A stretch of 64,000 bases of DNA from BOKV01 sp041739225 (GTDB lineage: Bacteria > Pseudomonadota > Alphaproteobacteria > Rhizobiales > Rhizobiaceae). Both the position numbers and the translations under genes were made by a program. This document shows positions 1-7,941 of the stretch, in pieces (position 1 is the stretch's first letter; every line of letters starts with the position of its first letter). The notes under the pieces are model-generated. The model saw nothing but the letters and a program-made list of their open reading frames with translations. It searched no databases and was not told the DNA's origin. Location: the NCBI GenBank assembly GCA_041739225.1, contig JBGSOG010000085.1, positions 1 through 64,000 of the forward strand, written 5' to 3'.

Positions 1-302
1 CGTGAACGCCATGCTGAATGATGCCTTGCCAATGACGGCATGAACCCCGGCATCATCATGGCAACCATCATCACCCACCACATGGCGAGCATCACCAGAC
101 CATATTCAACAGACCAGCCATTTGGTGCGTCCGGCATGACCGGCGGCGGAAATTCAAAAGTGGTCATGGCGTAAACGCTCATTCCGGTGCCGGCACCGGC
201 TAGAAGGTGCAACCATGCCAGCAACATGAGCAATAATGCGCCACAAAGCACCATTGCTGTTTCCCGCTGCGCCTGGATTTGATGAAGCTTGATCCCCGCC
301 AT
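1..302 (-). CDS. DUF2182 metal-binding-like membrane protein, partial
   Basis: The frame opens at an ATG at 302 on the minus strand and runs off the left window edge, so only about the first 100 residues are visible. A hydrophobic segment at residues 17-37 is followed by a short loop (FEFPPPVMPD) and then a Met-rich segment containing MWWVMMVAMMMPG. That combination is typical of DUF2182, predicted metal-binding integral membrane proteins of unknown role. The start is 8 bases after the stop of the upstream nuclease gene, and a GGAGG lies 12 bases before the ATG inside that gene's last codons, so the two are probably co-transcribed. The C-terminal half is outside the window. The family call is from motif recognition; function is unknown. 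Confidence 0.7.
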   Translation of the reverse strand, partial: MAGIKLHQIQAQRETAMVLCGALLLMLLAWLHLLAGAGTGMSVYAMTTFEFPPPVMPDAPNGWSVEYGLVMLAMWWVMMVAMMMPGFMPSLARHHSAWRS

Positions 303-310
303 TTCCGTTT

Positions 311-1255
311 TCAGCCTCCCGCCTTGCAGCAATCGCTGTCATCAATGCTGAATTCCACGACAATCGGCAAATGGTCCGATCCGATCGGTGCCAGCGTGCG
401 GGCACTGATAATCCTGACCGCGCCTTTGACCAACACATTGTCGATGGGTAGGCCGCAACAGCTGGCAATCGCTGCAGGCAATTTGTCCCACATCCAGCTT
501 GGGCCGATGCCACTGATTGTTGTCATTGCACCATATTCGGCAAAACGCTGGATGGCATGGCTCCACACCGTTGCGTTGAAATCACCACCGACAAGTGCGT
601 TGGCGCCAATTTTCGAGAGTGGATCGCGCAACGCATCAATCTGGCGAGGTCCGCTGGCCGGCCATGGCCAGCGCAGGTGCACTGAACCCAGTGTTACCTG
701 GATATCGCCGAAAACTGCGATGGCACTGCCGAGCGATGCATAGTCATGGCAGTTTCGACCGTCTCCCAGCAATGGCAATTTGGAAAGCAGCATCACCCCG
801 CCAATGCTGCTCCACTCTGGGCAGTGGAACACATGCGGATATTGCGCTTCCAGTCCCTTCAGGCGCGGCATCCAGCTTTGCGAAACTTCCTGGACATTCA
901 GGATTTCGGGCTGTTCACGGTTCACCAGTTCCAGAAAGAGTTCCGGGCTGGGATTGTCAAAACGCAGGTTGGCCTGCAGCATTTTGTATGTCGTGCCAGT
1001 CAATTTCATGGATTTTGGCAGTGGCAAAATCTGCCAGACAGTCATGAGTGCGATGGCCGCAATCCCCAGGCTGGACCAGCCCGGGCGCCGCATGCCCAAC
1101 AACAATGACAGGAGGCCGAGTACCACAAGGGTGACGGCCAAGTGAAAGCGAAAATGCGCCAAAGTGTCGAAAGCCGGGTGATAAAGTCCGAGAAAGCCGG
1201 CGAAAAGCGCCGCACTTGTGCCGAGCGAAGCAAGGGTGAGGAGAGTTCGGAACAT
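311..1255 (-). CDS. Endonuclease/exonuclease/phosphatase (EEP) family protein, membrane-anchored
   Basis: A 314-residue protein with two or three hydrophobic N-terminal segments (about residues 5-25, 36-54 and 62-78) and a C-terminal EEP (DNase I-like) domain. The metal-dependent phosphodiesterase motifs are all visible: QANL (N96), VQEV (E123), SVHL (H193), GGDFNA (D225, N227), ID (D271) and GSDHLPI (D294, H295). The layout resembles YafD-type proteins, whose physiological substrate is not known; the N-terminal helices would place the catalytic domain at the membrane. The predicted DUF2182 gene follows 8 bases downstream on the same strand. The enzyme class is well supported; the substrate (nucleic acid, lipid or sugar phosphate) cannot be told from sequence. 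Confidence 0.85.
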   Translation of the reverse strand: MFRTLLTLASLGTSAALFAGFLGLYHPAFDTLAHFRFHLAVTLVVLGLLSLLLGMRRPGWSSLGIAAIALMTVWQILPLPKSMKLTGTTYKMLQANLRFDNPSPELFLELVNREQPEILNVQEVSQSWMPRLKGLEAQYPHVFHCPEWSSIGGVMLLSKLPLLGDGRNCHDYASLGSAIAVFGDIQVTLGSVHLRWPWPASGPRQIDALRDPLSKIGANALVGGDFNATVWSHAIQRFAEYGAMTTISGIGPSWMWDKLPAAIASCCGLPIDNVLVKGAVRIISARTLAPIGSDHLPIVVEFSIDDSDCCKAGG

Positions 1256-1649
1256 GGGAAATTCAGGCTTTCAGGAGAAGATGCTTCTTGAAGGGTCCAA
1301 GACCCCGTTGATACAAATTCTGGCCTTCCAAATCCAGCGACAGTGAGACCCGGCAGCCTTGATTGCTACTTCGACCAATCACGATGTTGCGTTCTGCCTG
1401 GAAGGCAGGCGGCCGGGAAAAGAAAAAAATGCCGATCAAAGGCAAAAAATATCCAAATTCCTTGATTTCGAGTTCGACAAATAAAAACGGCCCGAAAAAA
1501 TTAACGATCAATTAATTATCAATTAAAAATCCTACATATGTTATAGTGACACCAATGAAACAAGATATGATGAGAATGCAAAGATGTTGAAAAACATATT
1601 TTGCAGCATATTCCAAGTATCATAATTGTAACGTGGAAGGAATAATCAA
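1256..1649. other. AT-rich intergenic region between divergent genes
   Basis: About 390 bases, clearly richer in A+T than its surroundings, between the minus-strand nuclease and a plus-strand small ORF. It should hold the promoters of both. An 82-codon minus-strand frame (1263-1511) is present but has no recognisable domain and weak codon character, so it is not called. A small inverted repeat (TTAATT/AATTAA) lies near 1510-1526. No RNA gene was recognised. Confidence 0.6.
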
Positions 1650-1823
1650 ATGATTTTCTATGAGAAGAAGCCCGAAAACCTGAATCTTGCAAAAAATTCG
1701 GCAAGCAGCGATAGCCGAACCGAACGGTTTCGCCGCAAGGATGCTGCCAACAAGCTGGCGTTTGATTGCGACGGCTCGCAACAACGTTCACGACAGGTCA
1801 TGGAAGACCACCAACTCGACTGA
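1650..1823 (+). CDS. Small highly charged hypothetical protein (57 aa)
   Basis: An ATG at 1650 sits 7 bases after a GGAAGGA Shine-Dalgarno sequence and opens a 57-codon frame ending in TGA at 1821-1823. The predicted protein begins MIFYEKKPENL, has a basic middle (RTERFRRKDAANK) and an acidic end (VMEDHQLD). There is no signal peptide or membrane segment. It is convergent with amn, which ends at 1865. No family is recognised. The good ribosome-binding site in an otherwise AT-rich spacer is the main support; the short length is the main doubt. Confidence 0.45.
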   Translation: MIFYEKKPENLNLAKNSASSDSRTERFRRKDAANKLAFDCDGSQQRSRQVMEDHQLD

Positions 1824-1864
1824 CAGTTCGGTTGGTTGCGTGCAACACCAAGCAGCGGGACGGC

Positions 1865-3370
1865 CTACTGAAAAGCCGTCTCGTTGAAGCTGCGCAGTTT
1901 GCGCGAGTGCAGCCGTTCGGCCGGCATGTCGCGCAGTTTTTCCAATGCCCGTATGCCGATTTGCAAGTGCTGGGCTACCTGCCGGTTGTAGAACTCGGTC
2001 GCCATGCCCGGCAGCTTCAATTCGCCATGCAGCGGCTTGTCGGAAACGCACAACAGTGTGCCGTAAGGCACCCGGAAGCGAAAGCCGTTGGCCGCGATGG
2101 TCGCTGATTCCATGTCGAGGCCGACGGCGCGGCTCTGGCTCAGGCGCTGAACCGGGCCGGATTGGTCGCGCAATTCCCAATTCCGGTTGTCAATGGTGGC
2201 GACTGTGCCAGTACGCATTATTTTCTTCAGATCATAGCCGGAAAGCCCGGTTGTTTCGGCGACCGCCTGTTCCAGCGCAATTTGAACTTCCGCCAGTGCC
2301 GGGATCGGCACCCAGACCGGCAAATCCTCGTTGAGCACGTTGTCTTCGCGCACATAGGCATGGGCAAGCACGTAGTCACCAAGGCTTTGGCTGTTGCGCA
2401 GGCCGGCACAGTGCCCCAGCATCAGCCATGTGTGCGGGCGCAGAACCGCAATATGGTCGGTGATGGTCTTGGCGTTGGAGGGACCAACGCCAATGTTGAC
2501 CAGCGTGATGCCGTTGTTGTCCGGCCTTGTCAGATGATAGGCCGGCATTTGCGAGTTGCGCAACGGTGCCTGCCCGGAGCTTGGCGCATTTTCGCCCGCT
2601 CGTGTGATCAGGTTCCCAGGTTCAACCAAAGCGTCATAGCCGCCTTCATTGCTGAGCAGCACCTCGCGGGCATGCTTGGCAAACTCGTCTATGTAGAACT
2701 GGTAGTTGGTAAACAACACATAATTCTGGAAATGTGTCGGGCTGGTCGCCGTGTAGTGCGAAAGCCGGTGCAGCGAATAATCGACGCGGGGCGCTGTAAA
2801 CGGGGCCAAAGGCTGCGGAATGCCGGGGCTGTCGTCATATTCGCCATTGGCAATCTTGTCGTCTGTTCCTGCCAGATTTGGTGCGTCGAAAACATCGCGC
2901 AGTGGACGCGTGATGATATCATGAATCGAGCCCGCCACGTGGCTGCCTTCCGACAGGGCAAAATGCAGCGGCATCGGTACATCGGAAAATCCGATGGATA
3001 CCGGCATTCCGTGATTTGCCAGCAAAAGCGCGATCTGGCGGTTGAGATAATTGGCGAAAAGGTCTGGCCGGGTAACGGTGGTGAAATATTCGCCCGGCCC
3101 CGCCACATGCCCATAGGCAAGGCGCGAATCGATCTTGGCATGGCTGTTGGTGAACAGGCGCACTTCCGGATAAAATGCGCGATAGCGCGCCTGCGGCACT
3201 TCACCGGCCATGAACTGCTCGAACCGGTCGCGCAGGAAATGGGTGCTTACCGCGTAAAGACGCTGCAATTCTTCCACGGCTTCGCCGGCGTCTGAAAATT
3301 GGCGCGGGGCAGTTGCGGGAGGGGTGATTATCGGCAAATCGGCCGATGCGATTGTCTGATCCATTCTCAT
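1865..3370 (-). CDS. amn: AMP nucleosidase
   Basis: A 501-residue protein matching bacterial AMP nucleosidase, which hydrolyses AMP to adenine and ribose 5-phosphate in the cytoplasm and helps set the adenylate pool. The N-terminal part (about residues 25-270) is the Amn-specific regulatory domain. The C-terminal part (about 290-470) is the nucleoside phosphorylase-like catalytic fold, with NIGVGPSNAKT, GHCAGLR and a late DMESATIAANGFR segment that is the usual nucleoside-binding motif. Length is close to the E. coli enzyme (484). Two starts are possible, ATG 3370 or ATG 3364; neither has a clear Shine-Dalgarno, and a TATATAAA box lies just upstream. The gene is monocistronic. Identity is secure. 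Confidence 0.93.
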   Translation of the reverse strand: MRMDQTIASADLPIITPPATAPRQFSDAGEAVEELQRLYAVSTHFLRDRFEQFMAGEVPQARYRAFYPEVRLFTNSHAKIDSRLAYGHVAGPGEYFTTVTRPDLFANYLNRQIALLLANHGMPVSIGFSDVPMPLHFALSEGSHVAGSIHDIITRPLRDVFDAPNLAGTDDKIANGEYDDSPGIPQPLAPFTAPRVDYSLHRLSHYTATSPTHFQNYVLFTNYQFYIDEFAKHAREVLLSNEGGYDALVEPGNLITRAGENAPSSGQAPLRNSQMPAYHLTRPDNNGITLVNIGVGPSNAKTITDHIAVLRPHTWLMLGHCAGLRNSQSLGDYVLAHAYVREDNVLNEDLPVWVPIPALAEVQIALEQAVAETTGLSGYDLKKIMRTGTVATIDNRNWELRDQSGPVQRLSQSRAVGLDMESATIAANGFRFRVPYGTLLCVSDKPLHGELKLPGMATEFYNRQVAQHLQIGIRALEKLRDMPAERLHSRKLRSFNETAFQ

Positions 3371-3376
3371 GGCCGC

Positions 3377-3384
3377 TTTATATA
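3377..3384 (-). promoter_or_regulatory. TATATAAA box directly upstream of amn (possible -10)
   Basis: On the minus strand TATATAAA ends six bases before the first ATG of amn (3370), and no Shine-Dalgarno is seen for either start codon. If this is a -10 element, transcription would begin at or near the ATG and the mRNA would be leaderless or nearly so. No convincing -35 hexamer is visible 16-18 bases further upstream, so the assignment is tentative. Confidence 0.25.
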
Positions 3385-3422
3385 CCCACCGTTGCGACCA
3401 GATGCTACGGAAAAACCAAACC

Positions 3423-3638
3423 CTATGCCAGCTTTTGCAAAACCACGCCCGGCAAAGGGCTGGTCAACTGGCAAACAGGACCGGTCAGACAGGGTCGCTC
3501 AACCGGCTGACTGGTGATCTGGCGAAAGTGATTGTCACGCGAGCGTGTCTCCTGAATGACATTGGCGGCAACCATTCCCAGTGCAGTAATGGTGAGTGCA
3601 ACAATGGTGAAGCGGCGGTAGAGCACGGTATCGTTCAT
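3423..3638 (-). CDS. Small single-pass membrane or secreted protein (71 aa)
   Basis: An ATG at 3638 preceded by GGGGA opens a 71-codon frame starting MNDTVLYRRF, followed by a hydrophobic stretch (about residues 10-28, ending VAANVI) that could be a membrane anchor or uncleaved signal. The rest is a short polar tail with two cysteines (CLTGPVC). The frame stays open further upstream, but a start at 3638 gives the better signal and avoids overlapping the GST promoter. It lies upstream of amn on the same strand, separated by about 50 bases. No family is recognised; the role is unknown. Confidence 0.45.
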   Translation of the reverse strand: MNDTVLYRRFTIVALTITALGMVAANVIQETRSRDNHFRQITSQPVERPCLTGPVCQLTSPLPGVVLQKLA

Positions 3639-3802
3639 GGCGGGTCCCCTTTGCCTTGCGAACGGGACCATTCTCGCATTGCGCGCTGAACCGGTGCTGA
3701 TCTGGCCGTTCAACCGGCGTTCAGCATCGTTAACGCAGCCGTCATTTGGAAATTGCCGGTTTGGCGCTAATGTTGATCGCAGGGAGAAACAGGGATTTGA
3801 AC

Positions 3803-4504
3803 ATGCAGCAAAAGCCGATTGACCTTTACTACTGGCCAACGCCGAATGGCTGGAAAATCACCATCATGCTCGAAGAGCTGGGCGTGCCTTACGCCCTGCA
3901 CTATGTGAACATCGGCAAGGGCGAACAGTTCGAGCCCTCATTTCTGGCAATTTCGCCCAACAACCGCATGCCAGCCATTGTCGATCCGCAAGGGCCGGAC
4001 GGCAAGCCGATTTCGGTGTTCGAGTCCGGGGCGATCCTGCAATATCTGGGTCGCAAGTTCGGCCAGTTTTATCCGCAGGACGAAAGGAGCCGCGTCGAAG
4101 TCGAGCAGTGGCTGATGTGGCAAATGGGCGGTTTGGGTCCGATGGCCGGTCAGGCACATCATTTTCGCCAATATGCGCCGGAAAAAATCCCTTATGCCAT
4201 CGACCGCTACACCAATGAGGTGAACCGGCTCTACGGCGTGATGAACAGGCGGTTGGCGGACCGGGAGTTTCTGGCTGGCGATTATTCGATTGCCGACATC
4301 GCTTGCATCGGTTGGGTGGTTCCCTACGAGCGGCAGGGGCAGAATCTTGACGACTTCCCCAATCTGCGCCGGTGGTTCAACACGATGAAGGCCCGACCCG
4401 CTGTGTTCAAGGGCATCGAGATCGGCAAGGATGTCCGCGCCCAGTCAAACCTTGCAACCGACAAGGAAGCGCAGAAGGTTTTGTTCGGGCAGAAGGCGCG
4501 GTGA
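3803..4504 (+). CDS. yfcG: Glutathione S-transferase, Nu class (YfcG/YghU type)
   Basis: A 233-residue glutathione S-transferase. The N-terminal thioredoxin-fold domain (about residues 5-90) has the Nu-class signature PTPNGWKIT, the glutathione-contacting SPNNRMPAIVD and FESGAIL. The all-helical C-terminal domain begins near residue 95, with WQMGGLGPM and the late DYSIADIA motif. In E. coli YfcG and YghU this class works mainly as a glutathione-dependent disulfide reductase or peroxidase rather than a classical conjugating enzyme. ATG 3803 is chosen because it follows AGGGA and gives the family's usual N-terminus; an upstream in-frame ATG at 3746 would add 19 unconserved residues. The gene ends just before a strong terminator. 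The symbol denotes the family, not proven orthology. Confidence 0.88.
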   Translation: MQQKPIDLYYWPTPNGWKITIMLEELGVPYALHYVNIGKGEQFEPSFLAISPNNRMPAIVDPQGPDGKPISVFESGAILQYLGRKFGQFYPQDERSRVEVEQWLMWQMGGLGPMAGQAHHFRQYAPEKIPYAIDRYTNEVNRLYGVMNRRLADREFLAGDYSIADIACIGWVVPYERQGQNLDDFPNLRRWFNTMKARPAVFKGIEIGKDVRAQSNLATDKEAQKVLFGQKAR

Positions 4505-4523
4505 TCGCCAGCATTGCAATTGG

Positions 4524-4549
4524 AAAAGGGGCCGGTGAGGCCCCTTTTT
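4524..4549 (+). terminator. Rho-independent terminator after the GST gene
   Basis: A perfect GGGGCC/GGCCCC stem (4528-4533 with 4539-4544) and a five-base loop is followed by five T and preceded by four A, so it can act on both strands. It lies between the GST gene ending at 4504 and the convergent DUF2147 gene ending at 4568, and probably serves both. Confidence 0.85.
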
Positions 4550-4567
4550 GGTGTCTGAATAAAAAAC

Positions 4568-4924
4568 TTACTGGCGGGCCCAGGTCTCGCCCTTGCAGAT
4601 CAACCCGCCTGCGACGCAGCCCTTGAGCGACATCGAATTGCCGTTGACCACTGCCTTGCCGGTGTAGGTCTTGTTGGCATCAAGGTCGATCAGTTTGCCG
4701 TTGTAGTTGGCGCCGGTTCCGCTCATGCAGCCGATCGACTTGCCATTGTTTTTTCCGCCCTGGACTGTTGCGCAGAAATTCCCGCCGCTGCCGGAATATT
4801 TCACGATGGTGCCGGTGGACGGACGCTTCCACGTACCTTCGATTGGCTCTGCTGCCGAGACGAGGGAAATGCTTCCCGCGAAGATGGCGGCTGCTGCTGC
4901 CATACAAATGAATGCTGATTTCAT
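4568..4924 (-). CDS. DUF2147 family exported protein
   Basis: A 118-residue protein with a clear Sec signal peptide (basic start, hydrophobic core to about residue 20, cleavage near VSAAEP). The mature part has the DUF2147 pattern: an early GTWKRP strand, a NFCATVQGG segment, NGKLIDLDANKTYTGKA, and the closing LKGCVAGGLICKGETWAR motif with its conserved cysteines. DUF2147 proteins are small periplasmic beta-rich proteins, common in rhizobia, with no established function. The start is supported by AGGAGGA seven bases upstream. It is a single gene, convergent with the GST. Confidence 0.8.
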   Translation of the reverse strand: MKSAFICMAAAAAIFAGSISLVSAAEPIEGTWKRPSTGTIVKYSGSGGNFCATVQGGKNNGKSIGCMSGTGANYNGKLIDLDANKTYTGKAVVNGNSMSLKGCVAGGLICKGETWARQ

Positions 4925-5372
4925 GCTGGTTCCTCCTGATATTGAAGGCGCCTCCCGGCCTTCGATGCCTTGAATTGATATACAGATGCCTTTTGGGTTG
5001 CAAGCAGCGCTGCGCCAGTCCCTCTACAGGTAAATGCGATCACCGGCATTTTCGACAAATGAGAAGTGCCTTTCGTGCAGATGGTTACGGCCGCGTTGAC
5101 AAGGGCAATTCAATCTTTGTCGAAAAAGACTGCAAGTCATTGAAAACATGTATTCTTCAAAGTGAATCAGGAATGAAGTTCATACCCCGTTCAACTTTGA
5201 TTCCGGCCCCGTTAACGCTGCTCCTTTACCGCAGTTTCAAGCCTTGCTGGCAATGTCTCCCCAACAAAGGGCGCGACCGGAAGAGTTCAACAAAGGCCGC
5301 CGGAAGCGCCACCAGCGACCAAAAATACCGCGATGCAAATTTCGCGGACAACAACAAAAGGGGACAAGGGCA
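4925..5372. other. Intergenic region, no gene recognised
   Basis: About 450 bases between the divergent DUF2147 and Sel1-repeat genes. Overlapping frames here lack ribosome-binding sites, domain signal and consistent codon use. It must contain both promoters, but no box good enough to name was seen, and no tRNA- or sRNA-like fold with a terminator was recognised. Confidence 0.5.
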
Positions 5373-5639
5373 ATGGCACTTTTCGATACGGCAACAGCAG
5401 ACTTTACCGACATCGCAGCTTCGGCAAATGCGGAAGGGCTTTATGAGTTGGGGCTCATTTATGCGACCGGACGCAATGGCGCAACCGACCTGGTGGCCGC
5501 GCACAAATGGTTCAACATTGCAGCATTCCGCGGTTACGATGCCGCCAAAATCCGCCGCGAAGAGATCGCTGGCGAGATGGACAAAGCGCAAATTGCTGCG
5601 GCCCAGCGCGCAGCACGTGACTGGATCACCGCTCACTAA
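5373..5639 (+). CDS. Sel1-repeat (TPR-like) small protein
   Basis: An 88-residue cytosolic protein starting MALFDTATADF, with one clear Sel1-type helical hairpin: YELGLIYATGRNG followed by DLVAAHKWFNIAAFRGYDAA. A charged C-terminal helix (MDKAQIAAAQRAARDW) follows. Sel1 repeats are TPR relatives that make protein-protein contacts. Such short single-unit Sel1 proteins are common in Hyphomicrobiales and their partners are generally unknown. The frame is open upstream to 5244, but ATG 5373 follows a purine-rich AAAAGGGGACAAGGG and matches where homology begins. Confidence 0.75.
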   Translation: MALFDTATADFTDIAASANAEGLYELGLIYATGRNGATDLVAAHKWFNIAAFRGYDAAKIRREEIAGEMDKAQIAAAQRAARDWITAH

Positions 5640-5942
5640 CCTGAAGGTTTTTCGCCGGGACGGGCGGGGACAAAGACGCTGGGAAACAGCGCAACTCATG
5701 GCAATGTCCATGCAAGAAAAAGAGCGTGAAACACGCCGCAATGAACGACAAGAGCGCAACAATGCGCCGGTCAAAGAGTGAAGGCACCGAACAGAGCCGG
5801 TTGCCGAAGTTCAGGATGGGGGCTGTCATTCCCGCCGATTGCGGCGGAGCCAATGACAGCCCCATGTTTGTTTCCAGTTTGCACTTCCCCAACATGGGCA
5901 GCCATGCCAGAAACCAATCCCATGCCTGATGGAGGATTTCTG
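5640..5942. other. Intergenic region containing a long hairpin
   Basis: About 300 bases between the Sel1 gene and the ion channel. The main feature is the inverted repeat at 5816-5865, entered separately. A minus-strand 67-codon frame (5626-5829) has one hydrophobic stretch but no convincing ribosome-binding site, and its start lies inside the hairpin arm, so it is not called as a gene. Confidence 0.5.
5816..5865. repeat. Long two-tier inverted repeat (hairpin or cruciform)
   Basis: GGGGCTGTCATT (5819-5830) is perfectly complementary to AATGACAGCCCC (5852-5863). Nested inside is a second perfect stem, CCGCCG (5832-5837) with CGGCGG (5842-5847), around an ATTG loop; the outer arms extend by AT/AT after one bulged base. 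There is no T tract on either side, so it is not a standard terminator. It may be a REP-like palindromic element, an mRNA-stabilising or attenuating structure in the channel leader, or a protein-binding site. No second copy was noticed in the window. Confidence 0.75.
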
Positions 5943-6713
5943 GTGGAGCAGGTCAGGGAACAACTGCGGAGGATTTTCTTTGGTCACTCGCCATTGGCGA
6001 AGCTGGCCCGTTTTGGGCTGCTGATCGTTGATGTGGTCACGATCATCTATTTTCTTGCCACGATCCGCGCCGATCACGTTGGTATTTACCGTGTCATCGA
6101 CCTGATGATTTTTGGCTACTACTTCCTTGAGCTGGTTGTCCGGTTTGCAATTTCGCACCATCCCAGACAGTTCTGGTTCCGGATGACAACCGTGACGGAC
6201 CTGGCCGTCCTTGCCTCGCTGATTTTGCCACTCTTGATCAACAATACCGGTATCATTTCCCTGCTCAGGACGCTGCGGTTTATCCGGTCATACCGGATCA
6301 TGCTGGAACTCAAGCAATATTTGCCGATTCCGCCCAGGCATCGGGACGTGGTCAACGCGGCAGGAAACCTTGCCGTTTTCATCTTTATCGTCACATCGAT
6401 GGTTTGGGTGCTGCAAGCCAACACCAATGATCAAATCCAGAACTGGATAGATGCGCTCTATTTCACGGTTACCACGCTCACAACAACGGGTTTTGGCGAC
6501 ATAACCCTCAAAGGGTCGGTTGGCCGCTTGCTCAGCGTTTTCATAATGATTTTTGGCGTGGCGCTGTTTGTCAGGCTGGCACAGGCAATATTCCGGCCTT
6601 ACAAGGTTTTCCATGTATGTCCCAGTTGCGCATTGACCCGGCACGATCCCGACGCGGTCCATTGCAAGCATTGTGGCATTGTGCTCGACATCGAAAATGA
6701 AGGCGACTGGTAG
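5943..6713 (+). CDS. Voltage-gated-type potassium channel with C-terminal zinc ribbon
   Basis: A six-helix Kv-type ion channel (256 residues from the chosen start). Hydrophobic segments lie at about 22-40, 50-70, 83-99, 141-157 and 195-213. The fourth segment carries the voltage-sensor pattern, arginines at every third position (R109, R112, R115, R118), and the pore loop holds the K+ selectivity filter TTTGFGD (180-186). After the last helix comes a cytoplasmic CPSC...CKHC pair (226-229, 241-244) that looks like a zinc ribbon, an unusual addition. GTG 5943 is chosen because GGAGG lies seven bases upstream; in-frame ATGs at 5922 and 5904 lack such a site. pcaD follows after eight bases. Confidence 0.85.
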   Translation: MEQVREQLRRIFFGHSPLAKLARFGLLIVDVVTIIYFLATIRADHVGIYRVIDLMIFGYYFLELVVRFAISHHPRQFWFRMTTVTDLAVLASLILPLLINNTGIISLLRTLRFIRSYRIMLELKQYLPIPPRHRDVVNAAGNLAVFIFIVTSMVWVLQANTNDQIQNWIDALYFTVTTLTTTGFGDITLKGSVGRLLSVFIMIFGVALFVRLAQAIFRPYKVFHVCPSCALTRHDPDAVHCKHCGIVLDIENEGDW

Positions 6714-6721
6714 GAGAAACA

Positions 6722-7516
6722 ATGCAACTGGCCAGATTGAACGGCATCACGCTTCATTATCGTGACGAGGGTCCAAAAGCCGGGCCCGCGCTGGTTTTTG
6801 TAAATTCCCTGGGGACGGATTTCCGCATCTGGGATGCCGTGGCATCTCATTTTGCTCCAGCCCATCGCATTGTCCGCTACGACAAACGCGGACACGGTCT
6901 GTCAGATGCGCCTCCCGCGCCCTACTCGATTACTGATCACGCGGCTGATCTGGAAGCGCTGTTGGACCATCTGGAAATTGGGAGCGCGGTTCTCGTTGGT
7001 CTTTCGGTAGGCGGTTTGATTGTCACCGCCTTTGCCGGAAAATCACCGAACCGGGTGAAGGGGCTGGTGCTTTGCGATACTGCCCACAAGATCGGCACGG
7101 TTGAAATGTGGGATTCCCGCATTGCCATGATCCGCGAAGGCGGTATTGCTTCCACCAGCGACATGGTGATGGAACGTTGGTTCTCCCCGGTTTTTCATCG
7201 CGACCGCAAGGATGAGCTGGCAATTTGCCGCAACATGCTCGAGCGCATGCCGGTCGAGGGCTATATCGGCACCTGCATGGCACTGCGCGATGCGGACAAC
7301 ACCAAGATTGTCAAGCAATTGAAAATGCCGGTCTTGTTGTTGGTGGGCTCCAATGACGGCTCTACCCCGCCTGATCTTGTCCGCTCAACCCATGAATTGA
7401 TCGCAGGGTCAAGGTTCGTTGTCATCGAAGGACCAGGTCACATTCCATGTATGGAGGCGCCCCAGGAGACCAATGCCCTGATTGAAGCATTTTTGCAGGA
7501 AAACAATTTTTCTTGA
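6722..7516 (+). CDS. pcaD: 3-oxoadipate enol-lactonase
   Basis: A 264-residue alpha/beta-hydrolase closely matching PcaD, which hydrolyses 3-oxoadipate enol-lactone to 3-oxoadipate in the protocatechuate branch of the beta-ketoadipate pathway. The triad is visible: S95 in the nucleophile elbow GLSVGG, D212 in GSNDGSTPP and H240 in GPGHIP. The oxyanion region NSLGTD and the RYDKRGHG strand are typical. Length fits the family. The start follows GGAGAAACA. No other pca gene is nearby: the neighbours are an ion channel (8 bases upstream) and a mechanosensitive channel, so either the rest of the pathway is elsewhere or this is a related lactonase. The family is secure and the exact substrate likely. 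Confidence 0.85.
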   Translation: MQLARLNGITLHYRDEGPKAGPALVFVNSLGTDFRIWDAVASHFAPAHRIVRYDKRGHGLSDAPPAPYSITDHAADLEALLDHLEIGSAVLVGLSVGGLIVTAFAGKSPNRVKGLVLCDTAHKIGTVEMWDSRIAMIREGGIASTSDMVMERWFSPVFHRDRKDELAICRNMLERMPVEGYIGTCMALRDADNTKIVKQLKMPVLLLVGSNDGSTPPDLVRSTHELIAGSRFVVIEGPGHIPCMEAPQETNALIEAFLQENNFS

Positions 7517-7590
7517 TCTGCTGCTTTGGCTGCTTGCATTTGCAGGTGGTGTCATGGCCGTAGTGGGTTGTGGGTTGTGGGGAAAATGAA

Positions 7591-7941
7591 ATGAAACTGT
7601 CTCGATCTGTTGTTGCAACGCTGATTCAGTTGTCCTTGGCTCTGTTTTTGCTCTTTCACAACGCCAACGCTGCCACCGCACAAAAAAGCGCAGATGCATC
7701 TTCTCTGAATACCTTGATCGAGCAGGCCCAGAAAGACGGGATGACGGTTGTCATCATGGGGCCCGATCAGGCTTCAAATCCGACCGAAGAGACAGCAGCT
7801 TCAAAAAGCATGACAGACAACGGCCTGCATTTGCGCCGCGAAGTCAGGCGCTTGCTGACCCACTCTGCCGACATCCCCGACCGGCTGTCCGCTGCCTTCG
7901 AAATTGCCAGTCCGGATGGAACATGGTGGTGCGCGGCGTGA
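7591..7941 (+). pseudogene. N-terminal fragment of a large MscS channel, cut off by a frameshift
   Basis: A 116-codon frame with a Sec signal peptide (to about residue 28, ending NANAA) and a periplasmic stretch that normally forms the N-terminus of large rhizobial MscS-type channels. It reads to SPDGTWW and then hits a stop at 7939-7941 after switching out of register. The MscS body continues in another frame from 7923. Inserting one base in the GTGGTG run near 7929-7931 restores a continuous protein (TWW-V-RGVIVAVAG). That pattern fits a one-base deletion, either genuine or a sequencing error. If genuine, the channel body would lack its signal peptide unless ribosomes shift frame here. Confidence 0.75.

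Noticed and set aside
1263..1511. 82-codon minus-strand frame upstream of the EEP nuclease
   Set aside because: A+T-rich, no domain, no convincing ribosome-binding site; kept only as a note in the spacer.
2162..3295. 377-codon plus-strand frame
   Set aside because: It lies wholly opposite amn, has no domain or ribosome-binding site, and its translation is the mirror of the amn codon pattern.
5626..5829. 67-codon minus-strand frame with one hydrophobic stretch
   Set aside because: Its start lies inside a hairpin arm, it has no good Shine-Dalgarno, and it runs into the Sel1 gene.
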